Of a stretch of DNA of 8,975 bases, positions 1-6,043 are shown piece by piece. Within the stretch, counting starts at the first letter, position 1. Every line of letters begins with the position of its first letter. The notes beneath the pieces were generated by a model, which saw only the letters and a program-made list of their open reading frames with translations, was not told the DNA's origin and did not search any database. The DNA lies in NCBI GenBank assembly GCA_002344005.1, contig DDTD01000061.1:64056-73030 (forward strand), written 5' to 3'. This stretch comes from Ignavibacteria bacterium UBA2373 (GTDB lineage: Bacteria; Bacteroidota; Ignavibacteria; Kapaibacteriales; UBA961). Position numbers and translations under genes: made by a program.

Positions 1-2
1 CA

Positions 3-1457
3 TTAGCTATCACTGAAAGAATAAATAAGTTGAAAGATGATTATTCTTTTACGAAGAGAAGTTTAAAGCTGGTTGAATCAGAGTCCACTTTTGATATAGT
101 AAATGGAGAAACTATAATAGTAAGTATTTCTGAAAACGACGCTATTTGGAACAACACTACAAAAAAGGAATTAGCAGAAAAATATAGCCAAGATATTACT
201 GATGCGGTTTTAAAATATAAGGAAGAAACAAGTTTAATTACATTATTGAAAGAAATAGGACTTGCCGTCCTGGTTATCACAATTCTCATTGTATTACTGT
301 ATTTTATTGGTAAACTATTTAATTCTACTGAACAAAAAATCAAGCAGCAAGAGGGTAGAAAAATAAACGGATTAAAAATTAAAAACTACATGCTGCTTGA
401 TACGTCAAAGCAAGTGCGTTTCTTTACTTCCGTCAATACTATCGTAAAATGGTTGTTATTTTTACTGCTCATCTACATAGCTCTTCCTATTATTTTTGGC
501 TTTTTCCCTTGGACAAAAACGTTTGCACAAACGCTATTTGGCTATGTGATTAATCCACTCAAACAAATGGGGAGTAGTTTATGGCATTACCTTCCAAACT
601 TAATTACCATTATTATCATTTTCTTAGTTTTTAGATATGTAATTAAAGGTATTCATTTTCTTAAAAATGAAATTGAGCAAGGTAAATTACAATTAACAGG
701 CTTTTACCCCGACTGGGCAAACCCAACTTTTCAAATCTTAAAAGTTGTACTTTATGCTTTTATGTTTGTATTGATTTTTCCTTATTTACCCGGAAGTGAT
801 TCACCTATTTTCCAAGGGGTATCTGTGTTTCTTGGCTTCTTATTTACTTTTGGTTCCGCCGGTTCACTATCAAACATTGTGGCAGGTATAGTACTTACGT
901 ATATGCGGCTGTTTAAAATTGGTGATCGTGTAAAAATTGGTGATGTGGTAGGTGATATAATTGAAAAATCATTATTGGTTACAAGAGTTAGGACTATTAA
1001 AAATGAAATTATCTCTATTCCAAATTCTACAGTAATGAGTAGCCACACAACCAATTTTAGCAATGAAGCAGAAATGGGAAATGGTTTGATTATGCATACT
1101 ACTGTTACGATTGGTTATGACGTTCCTTGGAAGGAAATGCATCAAGCATTGCTGAATGCGGCAGATAGAACAGAACTTTTTTTGAAAGATCCTAAACCAT
1201 TTGTTTTACAAACTAGTTTAGATGATTTTTATGTGTCATACCAAATAAATGCTTATACCAAAGATGCCAATGAACAAGCTAGTATTTATTCTCAATTGCA
1301 CCAAAACATTCAAGATTGTTGCAATGAAGTCGGCATTGAAATTCTATCGCCACATTATCGTGCTGCAAGGGATGGGAATATGACAACAATCCCTTCCGGC
1401 TATTTAGAAAAAGACTATAAAGCACCTAATTTTAATATTAACATTAACAAACAATGA
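3..1457 (+). CDS. MscS-family mechanosensitive ion channel, 5'-partial
   Basis: Inner-membrane channel that opens under membrane tension to release solutes in hypo-osmotic shock. The frame is open to the left edge: codons from position 3 read LAITERINK into the TTG at 30, so that TTG is not a credible start and the N-terminus lies outside. Counting the TTG as residue 1, a periplasmic stretch (1-70, with DIVNGE and ELAEKY as in large Bacteroidota MscS proteins) precedes membrane segments near 74-97, 137-159, 187-207 and 234-253. The pore helix follows (about 259-292, GSAGSLSNIVAGIVL), then the MscS beta domain (FKIGDRVKIGDVVGDI, 295-310; IPNS, 330-333) and the cytoplasmic alpha/beta domain ending SPHYRAARDGN. 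The C-terminus looks complete. The next element downstream is the remnant of another MscS-type gene. Family assignment is firm; gating properties and ion preference cannot be read. Confidence 0.93.
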   Translation, partial: LAITERINKLKDDYSFTKRSLKLVESESTFDIVNGETIIVSISENDAIWNNTTKKELAEKYSQDITDAVLKYKEETSLITLLKEIGLAVLVITILIVLLYFIGKLFNSTEQKIKQQEGRKINGLKIKNYMLLDTSKQVRFFTSVNTIVKWLLFLLLIYIALPIIFGFFPWTKTFAQTLFGYVINPLKQMGSSLWHYLPNLITIIIIFLVFRYVIKGIHFLKNEIEQGKLQLTGFYPDWANPTFQILKVVLYAFMFVLIFPYLPGSDSPIFQGVSVFLGFLFTFGSAGSLSNIVAGIVLTYMRLFKIGDRVKIGDVVGDIIEKSLLVTRVRTIKNEIISIPNSTVMSSHTTNFSNEAEMGNGLIMHTTVTIGYDVPWKEMHQALLNAADRTELFLKDPKPFVLQTSLDDFYVSYQINAYTKDANEQASIYSQLHQNIQDCCNEVGIEILSPHYRAARDGNMTTIPSGYLEKDYKAPNFNININKQ

Positions 1458-1770
1458 GCTTATACAAATAGACTATTGTGAATCATTTTTTCTAAGTAAT
1501 TTAATTGTAAAAGTTTATCTCAACATGTCAAAAATGCAAGTACCTTTTGACTATAAACAATTGTAAAAAGGTGTATCGAACTATTGAGTTTACAACTTCA
1601 TGGTTTTACGTAACAAAACACGGTTCGAGACACGATTAGTAATTATTGTGACGTATTTTGCGATTTCTCGACAAACTGTATAGGTTTTTATTTCGTAACG
1701 ATACAAGGTATTGACAAGTGATTGCATGTTGTTTAGACAAGTTCATAGATTAGAAGATTACCAAACATAA
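1458..1770. other. Non-coding gap between channel gene and channel remnant
   Basis: All frames are broken by stops and no recognisable peptide emerges. A weak complementary pair, ACCTTTT and AAAAGGT, lies around 1540-1573, but it is not followed by a T-run and is not convincing as a terminator. A T-run near 1485 follows only a tiny inverted repeat. I see no clear TAnnTTTG promoter element here. The stretch may be the eroded front part of the decayed gene that starts to be readable at 1771, but I cannot show that. Confidence 0.4.
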
Positions 1771-1978
1771 CCTATGGTTTCTTCAATTGTCAATGATAAT
1801 TGGGTGGAATATACATTGCGGTATGTTGTAAGTTACAAAAAAAAGAAGGGCGACAAAAACAGCACTCTTTACTAAAATCTTAAAACAGATTGAAGCAACT
1901 AATGGTGAAATAAAATTTGCGTCAACAACTTTCCGTTTAGTTGAAGCACCTGAATTAAATATAAATTTAAGGAAATAA
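1771..1978 (+). pseudogene. C-terminal remnant of a second MscS-type channel, frameshifted
   Basis: Reading from 1771 gives NDNWVEYTLRYVVSYK, then the frame runs into a stop. Shifting frame across the eight-A run at 1837-1844 continues the protein as KKRRATKTALFTKIL through KFASTTFRLVEAPELNINL to TAA at 1976-1978. Removing one A joins the two parts. The joined peptide has the layout of the C-terminal domain of many MscS relatives: a DNW-x-E-x-TLRY strand, then K/R-rich, then an ASTTF-LVEAP ending. A stop (TAA, 1768-1770) closes the frame just upstream, so no full channel can be made even if the A-run were a sequencing error. It differs in sequence from the intact channel gene upstream, so it is a separate paralogue and not a duplicate end. 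The next gene starts three bases after its stop. Family by recognition, decay seen directly. Confidence 0.75.
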
Positions 1979-1980
1979 TT

Positions 1981-3207
1981 ATGGATATCTTTCAACTCTC
2001 TTCTGCTTTAATAGTGTTGTGTGCAATAATGGCATACATAAATTTTCGTTTTTTGAAATTGCCCACAACTATAGGATTAATGGTAATTTCATTAATTTTT
2101 TCGCTCTGCTTATTAGTAACAGGTAAATTTTCCCCGGGCATTACGCAAATTGCAGAAAGCCACCTAAAAAATATAGACTTTAGTAGTTTATTATTGGAGG
2201 GGTTGTTAAGTTTTATGTTGTTTGCAGGTGCTATTCACATTAAATATAACGACTTAAAGTCGGAAAAGTTAAGTATTCTACTTTTCTCAACGCTCAGTGT
2301 TGTTATCAGTACAACTATAATTGGTATTTCCGCATTTTATATCCTACCTCTTTTTGGATTGAAGATGCCTTTAATGTATTGCTTTCTTTTTGGCTCGCTT
2401 ATTTCACCTACAGACCCAATCTCGGTATTAAGTATATTAAAAAAAGCAGGAGTAAGCAAGTCTTTAGAAACTAAAATTGCAGGGGAATCACTTTTTAATG
2501 ATGGAGTTGCGGTAGTAGTATTTTTAACTATTTTAAACCTGGCGAATAGTAGTCAGTCGTTTAGTTTTAGTAATGCAATAATGCTTTTCGGCACAGAAGC
2601 TATTGGAGGTATTTTACTCGGAGGTGCTTTGGGCTGGTTAAGTTTCAAGTTAATTGAAAGTATAGACCATTATCAAACCGAAACCCTAATAACCATTGCT
2701 ACTGTGATGGGAGGATATACACTAGCACAATATTCGCATGTTTCAGGTCCATTGGCAATGGTGGTAGCAGGTTTAATAACGGGAAACCAAGGTAAAAAAT
2801 TAGGAATGTCTGAAATAACTAACGATTACATAGACAAATTCTGGGAGATTATTGACGAAATTTTGAATGCCTTACTATTCGTATTAATTGGACTTGAGTT
2901 ATTATTGATTTCTTTTGAAATGAAGGTATTACTTGTTGGTATATTATTCATTATTCTAACGCTAATGGCACGCTTCATTTCAATATATCTGCCCAGTTTG
3001 CTTATTAGGTTAAAAGAACCTATAACTCAAAATACGATTAAAATATTGACTTGGGGTGGGTTAAGAGGTGGCATTTCTATTGCATTAGCTCTTTCGATTC
3101 CCTCAGCTTTTGGTAAAGAACTTTGGCTGACATTAACTTATATAATTGTAAGTTTCTCAATATTAATACAAGGCTTAACTATTTCAAAAATTGCCAACCG
3201 AACCTAA
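1981..3207 (+). CDS. Cation:proton antiporter, CPA1 family (NhaP-like)
   Basis: Inner-membrane protein of 408 residues, hydrophobic throughout, expected to exchange Na+ (or K+/Li+) for H+ in pH and salt homeostasis. CPA1 hallmarks are present: TDP at 144-146 in the unwound helix, ESLFND at 169-174 with the adjacent Asn173-Asp174 ion-binding pair typical of electroneutral NhaP/NHE exchangers, a conserved-looking Arg331, and WGGLRGGISIALAL at 358-371 with Arg362. It ends after the last membrane segment (LIQGLTISKIANRT) with no cytosolic TrkA-type or cyclic-nucleotide domain, a length normal for short bacterial members. The ATG at 1981 follows AAGGAAATAATT, a weak purine-rich leader. The leader overlaps the end of the MscS remnant, so any promoter probably lies within or before that remnant. 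The substrate ion is inferred from the family only. Confidence 0.93.
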   Translation: MDIFQLSSALIVLCAIMAYINFRFLKLPTTIGLMVISLIFSLCLLVTGKFSPGITQIAESHLKNIDFSSLLLEGLLSFMLFAGAIHIKYNDLKSEKLSILLFSTLSVVISTTIIGISAFYILPLFGLKMPLMYCFLFGSLISPTDPISVLSILKKAGVSKSLETKIAGESLFNDGVAVVVFLTILNLANSSQSFSFSNAIMLFGTEAIGGILLGGALGWLSFKLIESIDHYQTETLITIATVMGGYTLAQYSHVSGPLAMVVAGLITGNQGKKLGMSEITNDYIDKFWEIIDEILNALLFVLIGLELLLISFEMKVLLVGILFIILTLMARFISIYLPSLLIRLKEPITQNTIKILTWGGLRGGISIALALSIPSAFGKELWLTLTYIIVSFSILIQGLTISKIANRT

Positions 3208-3433
3208 ATTTCAATTCGCACAAGCCACCGTATAGACCAAAAATGATAAAAGAGCTTGCTTTGCCAATACAGAAAAAAATTGTTTTTATAAAATCCAAAT
3301 GCTTTAAATAAATAAAATCACAACAATACAGAGCTCGGCAAACACATCAGACAATGACACGGAAGCTCAATACTCACAGGGCTTACAATGACACGGTGGA
3401 CTGAAAACCTGTGCATAAATCAGGTAACTGTTG
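3208..3433. other. Non-coding stretch leading into the promoter-bearing repeat
   Basis: No credible gene. A short frame (ATG at 3243, 22 codons) has no recognisable content. Two things stand out. The 12-mer ACAATGACACGG occurs twice, at 3351-3362 and 3385-3396, a 34-base period. The segment 3239-3259 matches 8523-8543 at 18 of 21 positions, suggesting that the repeat annotated at 3434 and 8683 once extended further to the left. Confidence 0.5.
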
Positions 3434-3604
3434 CACAACTTATCAGTGATTGTTTAGCAAAATGACCGAGGGATAAAGCGTAGGGTGGATATTACACCGA
3501 AGAATCTCTAACGTATTGTGTTTACCCCGGCATAGAGAACTTATCATTGCTCATATTTGGATGGATAGACAAAGTTTTGTAGTTTTGGGGAAATGAACGG
3601 CGCA
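3434..3604 (+). repeat. Dispersed direct repeat, copy A
   Basis: Aligns in direct orientation with 8683-8847. Shared blocks in order are CACAACT-TATCAGTGA, GGGATAAAGCGT, CTCTAAC-ATTGTGTTTAC, GGCATA, then a 40-base block identical in both copies (3556-3595 and 8799-8838), then GGCGCA. The net length difference is six bases. No transposase or long frame is inside, and the left part is clearly diverged while the 40-base core is not. Both copies stand just upstream of an accessory gene on the plus strand. Confidence 0.85.
3556..3587 (+). promoter_or_regulatory. Bacteroidota-type promoter within repeat copy A
   Basis: TTTG (3556-3559) and TAGTTTTG (3580-3587) fit the known Bacteroidota -33 and -7 (TAnnTTTG) elements with a 20-base spacer, inside the accepted range. 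A 12-base inverted repeat, ACAAA-GT-TTTGT (3569-3580), abuts the -7 element and might bind a regulator. Transcription would start near 3595 and give a leader of about 100 bases for the DUF4259 gene. The same arrangement is found at 8799-8830. Confidence 0.6.
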
Positions 3605-3696
3605 TTGCGTCAATATGAGAGACGGCGGTAAGTTTATACCGAACGTAATCTGACAAAAGACAAAACAATAATTATTAACTTAAAGAACACAAATTT

Positions 3697-4107
3697 ATGG
3701 GAGCTTGGGGATACGGAATATTTGATGACGACACAGCATATGATTATGTTGATGAAATTGACAACTCTGATAATCCGAAAGAAATTTTTAAAAACGCTTT
3801 TGAGACTGCAATTAATACTGATTACTTAGAATATGACGACTGCCACGCAGTTACAGTTTCAGCATCATATATTGACAGCATTCTTAATGGAACAAAACCA
3901 AGAGTGGACGCAGAAGACGAAATTTTTTTTCAATTTGTAGAAAAAAATAAACATTTGGATTTAAAGGACTTAAAGCCCAATGCTGTAAAAGCATTAGAAA
4001 AAGTTATTAGTGACGGTTCTGAACTAAATGAACTTTGGACAGACAACGAAGAACTTTACCCAAAATGGAAAGGAAATATCGAAGAATTGATAGAACGATT
4101 AAAATAA
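3697..4107 (+). CDS. DUF4259 family protein
   Basis: Soluble acidic protein of 136 residues. The start MGAWGYGIFDDDTAYDYVDEI is the signature of the DUF4259 family (usual form MGAWG-G-F--D-A-D), and the length is normal. It has no signal peptide or membrane segment. No biochemical role is established for the family as far as I know; members are common as single genes in accessory regions. The ATG at 3697 is supported because the family signature begins right there. No Shine-Dalgarno site precedes it, as is usual in this phylum. Upstream lies repeat copy A with its promoter; downstream, eight bases after the stop, begins the attC-like hairpin. This gene-plus-hairpin layout resembles an integron cassette. 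Family call is firm; function unknown. Confidence 0.88.
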   Translation: MGAWGYGIFDDDTAYDYVDEIDNSDNPKEIFKNAFETAINTDYLEYDDCHAVTVSASYIDSILNGTKPRVDAEDEIFFQFVEKNKHLDLKDLKPNAVKALEKVISDGSELNELWTDNEELYPKWKGNIEELIERLK

Positions 4108-4115
4108 AAACTACT

Positions 4116-4244
4116 GCTAACATCGGTTTGGCAATATGGCGGTTCAGTGCTACGCAGACACATTTGTGGTTAATCAAAGTTTGCTTCTCCTCATCAACAT
4201 TTGTGGTAAAAACCGCCACCTTCGCCAAGCCGAATAACGTTACC
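4116..4244 (+). repeat. Long imperfect hairpin, attC-like, between two accessory genes
   Basis: Two arm pairs are visible. CGGTTTGGC (4124-4132) pairs with GCCAAGCCG (4224-4232) with one G-T mismatch, and GGCGGTT (4138-4144) pairs with AACCGCC (4211-4217). Outside the arms are GCTAAC (4116-4121) and GTTACC (4239-4244), in the positions that R'' and R' core sites hold in integron attC sites, though they do not match the RYYYAAC/GTTRRRY consensus fully. Total length of about 129 bases is within the attC range. The loop carries a direct repeat ACATTTGTGGT (4160-4170 and 4197-4207). TAACGTTA at 4235-4242 is itself palindromic. No integrase gene is in view. Confidence 0.55.
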
Positions 4245-4268
4245 TGGAAGCATAGAGAACGACACCGA

Positions 4269-5042
4269 ATGAAAGAAACGACCAGAGAAATAAAGAAAAT
4301 AAGACTAGCAATCATACTGATATGTATTGTTGGACTTTTAAGTTCTTTCTCAATTACCGTGACAACTTTTGCCTATGGAATCGGTGACAATACAATACCG
4401 ATTTTGTTACTTTATCCGACTTTCATTCTATCGACAATATTAGTGATAGCAAATGTCCGACTTGGCTACTTTCTGACACTTTTAACGGCTTTGACTTATT
4501 CAATTTTGCTGACAAGTGAAGTAGGATATTTTTTGGTATTTAATTTTCATAATTCAGTTTTATTAGCCGTTTTACTCTTGCCTTATCTTGCATTTTTGAC
4601 ACTTATTCCACTCACAATAACCTATTTGACAAAAAGCCTAGGACAGAAAAAGATTTTTCAAATTGGTGCAATAGTTTTATCTATTGGCATTTTCATTTTC
4701 GCAATTATTGACAGACAAAATAAAAACTATTACGACAACATATTTATTGATGCAGAGATAGCGGACAACGGAGAAATTATTTTGAACTGTAAACCAGGAT
4801 TTGCAGATTCAAGAACATTTGTCATCAAGACAAAATCAAAAGAACTTGAAGACCAGATAAAAGAATTTGGAGAATTTTATCAAGGAAGCTACTTCCTTCA
4901 AAACACGAGAATTTCAAAGAATTTCAGATATACGGAATTGAAGGCAATAACAATAAAACAGTTTGGCGACAATAAACTGAAAAACCAATTGACTTGGTCG
5001 AAAAATGAATTGAATGGTGATACAGAATTTTTACAACCTTGA
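4269..5042 (+). CDS. Unrecognised multi-pass membrane protein
   Basis: Protein of 257 residues that I do not recognise. About five membrane segments are seen near residues 12-34, 44-62, 66-84, 98-120 and 128-147, followed by a soluble C-terminal part of about 110 residues rich in Lys, Asp and Glu, with alternating hydrophobic positions that suggest beta strands. I chose the ATG at 4269 (MKETTREIKKIRLAII). The frame stays open back to an ATG at 4035, but that extension would overlap the DUF4259 gene by 73 bases and translate the hairpin, so it is very unlikely to be real. The Lys/Arg-rich start before the first membrane helix suits a cytoplasmic N-terminus. The gene lies between two related hairpin/repeat segments, as cassette genes do. 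No known motif, catalytic residue or partner is visible. Confidence 0.75.
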   Translation: MKETTREIKKIRLAIILICIVGLLSSFSITVTTFAYGIGDNTIPILLLYPTFILSTILVIANVRLGYFLTLLTALTYSILLTSEVGYFLVFNFHNSVLLAVLLLPYLAFLTLIPLTITYLTKSLGQKKIFQIGAIVLSIGIFIFAIIDRQNKNYYDNIFIDAEIADNGEIILNCKPGFADSRTFVIKTKSKELEDQIKEFGEFYQGSYFLQNTRISKNFRYTELKAITIKQFGDNKLKNQLTWSKNELNGDTEFLQP

Positions 5043-5070
5043 AAATGAACAGAAAGCCAAAAATGCCAGC

Positions 5071-5160
5071 AGGTAACAGCACCTACCCAAAAGTGGCGGT
5101 TCAGTGGTTAAATCAAGCTTTGTGCTTCTATTCAAGTTCAGTGCTTGGTTGACAGTTTAG
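5071..5160 (+). repeat. Partial relative of the attC-like element
   Basis: TGGCGGTTCAGTG (5094-5106) is identical to 4137-4149. The following GGTTAAATCAAGCTTTGTGC resembles the loop at 4168-4184 (GGTTAATCAAAGTTTGC). Internal pairing CAAGC (5114-5118) with GCTTG (5143-5147) and a repeated TTCAGTG (5100-5106, 5137-5143) are present, but the large outer arms of the first hairpin are not seen. It fills most of the gap between the membrane-protein gene and the convergent repressor gene. Confidence 0.45.
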
Positions 5161-5287
5161 TACTCCGAATTGAAAATCAGCGAAGCTCAACCCGCAGGAA
5201 TGTAAAGCTCTAAAACGATAATGGCAATGGAAATCCGTCCCTTTATAAACCCAACAAACTTAAATACCCAAATTAAAGAGCATTATA

Positions 5288-5944
5288 CTAAATCTTTTCG
5301 ACCAATAACCTTTCACAAACCGTATGGCTTAACATCTCGGACAAATGCTTATCATAGTTGACTACCATTGAATTATCAAAAGATTCAACAGACTTTATCT
5401 TCATTTCCAATCCTAAGTGTATTTCCCTACTGTTTAAAAATCTCAGGAACTCATCGGAGGTATTGACAACCGCAGCTATTTTTACAATATCACCTTGCCT
5501 ACATTCACTTAACTTGCTATATGTTGCCCAAATCATTCTTCCTTTCTTGTCAGGAATGGGTGAACCGTGCGGATCAAACTTAGGATAGCCAAGTAGTTCG
5601 TCCATTTTGGCAAAAAATTCGGGCGACTGAATATGCTCCATCTGTTCGGCTATTTCATGAACCTGTTCCCAACCAAAGCCCATTTTTTCTACCAGATACA
5701 TTTCCGTAAGGCGATGCTTGCGGATAATCAGGGCAGCTTCTATTCTGCCTTTCTCTGTCAGTTTAAGTGGTTTATAGCGTTCATAATGTACCAACGTTTT
5801 AGCCGCCAGTTTTTTCATCATACTGGTCACCGTAGGCATTTTAATATCCAAACGCTTGGAAAGGTCATTAACATTCACTTCTCCTTTGTCATTCGACATG
5901 GAAAACAATGCTTTCAGATAATTCTCTTCTGCTAATGAGTACAT
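5288..5944 (-). CDS. DtxR/MntR-family metal-dependent transcriptional repressor
   Basis: Cytoplasmic repressor of 218 residues that binds operator DNA when loaded with divalent metal. I start it at the ATG at 5944 (MYSLAEENYLKALF), where the family begins; the in-frame TTG at 5956 adds only four residues. A winged helix spans about 5-65, with the recognition helix near 36-47 (MPTVTSMMKKLA). A dimerisation and metal domain follows at about 66-135, with His77, Glu81, His96, Glu100, Glu103 and His104. Glu100 stands where DtxR/IdeR have Cys, as in Mn-type MntR. A C-terminal FeoA/SH3-like domain occupies about 146-216, as in full-length DtxR. Asn8 and Lys11 replace Asp8 and Glu11 of Bacillus MntR. 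It is divergent from a TonB-dependent receptor gene with palindromes between. Mn versus Fe specificity is not settled. Confidence 0.92.
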   Translation of the reverse strand: MYSLAEENYLKALFSMSNDKGEVNVNDLSKRLDIKMPTVTSMMKKLAAKTLVHYERYKPLKLTEKGRIEAALIIRKHRLTEMYLVEKMGFGWEQVHEIAEQMEHIQSPEFFAKMDELLGYPKFDPHGSPIPDKKGRMIWATYSKLSECRQGDIVKIAAVVNTSDEFLRFLNSREIHLGLEMKIKSVESFDNSMVVNYDKHLSEMLSHTVCERLLVEKI

Positions 5945-5968
5945 AAATGTTAGCAATAAAGTACATTC

Positions 5969-5985
5969 TTCACAAATTTAGTGAA
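5969..5985 (-). promoter_or_regulatory. Palindrome over the likely repressor-gene promoter
   Basis: TTCAC-N7-GTGAA is a perfect five-base inverted repeat. Its spacer (with the last C of the left arm) reads TAAATTTG on the minus strand (5980 down to 5973), matching the Bacteroidota -7 element TAnnTTTG for the repressor gene. No good -33 element was found at the right distance. The site is unlike the palindrome at 6005-6020, so it might bind a different regulator. Confidence 0.4.
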
Positions 5986-6000
5986 ATATTTCCAAAATAA

Positions 6001-6032
6001 TTTTGTTAGTTTAGTCTAACTTTGTAATTTTG
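6001..6032 (+). promoter_or_regulatory. Promoter of the TonB-dependent receptor gene
   Basis: TTTTG (6001-6005) and TAATTTTG (6025-6032) fit the Bacteroidota -33/-7 pattern with a 19-base spacer. A second -7 match, TAACTTTG (6017-6024), lies inside but lacks a partner at the right distance. Transcription starting a few bases after 6032 would leave almost no leader before the ATG at 6044. This hints at leaderless translation or at real initiation at the in-frame ATG at 6062. Confidence 0.55.
6005..6020. promoter_or_regulatory. DtxR-box-like operator between -33 and -7
   Basis: GTTAGTTTAGTCTAAC has matching ends (GTTAG and CTAAC) and an inner palindrome TTAG-T-CTAA (6011-6019). It resembles the core of the DtxR/IdeR box (GTTAGCCTAAC). 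It fills the spacer of the receptor promoter, the classical place for a repressor, and lies 61 bases from the start of the DtxR-family gene, so that repressor is the obvious candidate to bind it. Confidence 0.6.
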
Positions 6033-6043
6033 CGCCCATAACA

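Noticed and set aside
30..32. TTG at 30 as the start of the MscS gene
   Set aside because: The frame is open upstream to the window edge and the extra residues fit the periplasmic region of the family, so the gene begins outside the window.
1460..1492. Intrinsic terminator after the MscS gene
   Set aside because: A T-run is present, but the preceding inverted repeat (AATAG/CTATT) has a one-base gap and cannot form a normal stem-loop.
1783..1995. Minus-strand frame of 70 codons
   Set aside because: It lies antisense to the MscS remnant, which gives a recognisable protein on the plus strand.
3123..3311. Small 62-residue frame overlapping the antiporter end
   Set aside because: Most of it is the antiporter gene read in another frame; the remaining 22 codons show no recognisable content and no conservation with the related stretch near 8523.
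3530..3600. Minus-strand peptide shared by both repeat copies (NYKTLSIHP, both stopping at the same codon)
   Set aside because: The similarity simply follows the DNA identity of the repeat; differences outside the core are mostly amino-acid changing, and there is no open frame or start to make a gene.
3434..3604. Repeat copy A as a remnant of an insertion sequence
   Set aside because: No terminal inverted repeats, target duplication or transposase-like frame could be identified in either copy.
4035..4268. N-terminal extension of the membrane-protein frame to an ATG at 4035
   Set aside because: It would overlap the DUF4259 gene and translate the palindromic attC-like element; the peptide looks like chance sequence, and a natural start with a membrane-protein N-terminus lies at 4269.
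4007..4315. Minus-strand frame of 102 codons across the hairpin
   Set aside because: Antisense to the DUF4259 end, the attC-like hairpin and the start of the membrane gene; long only by chance.
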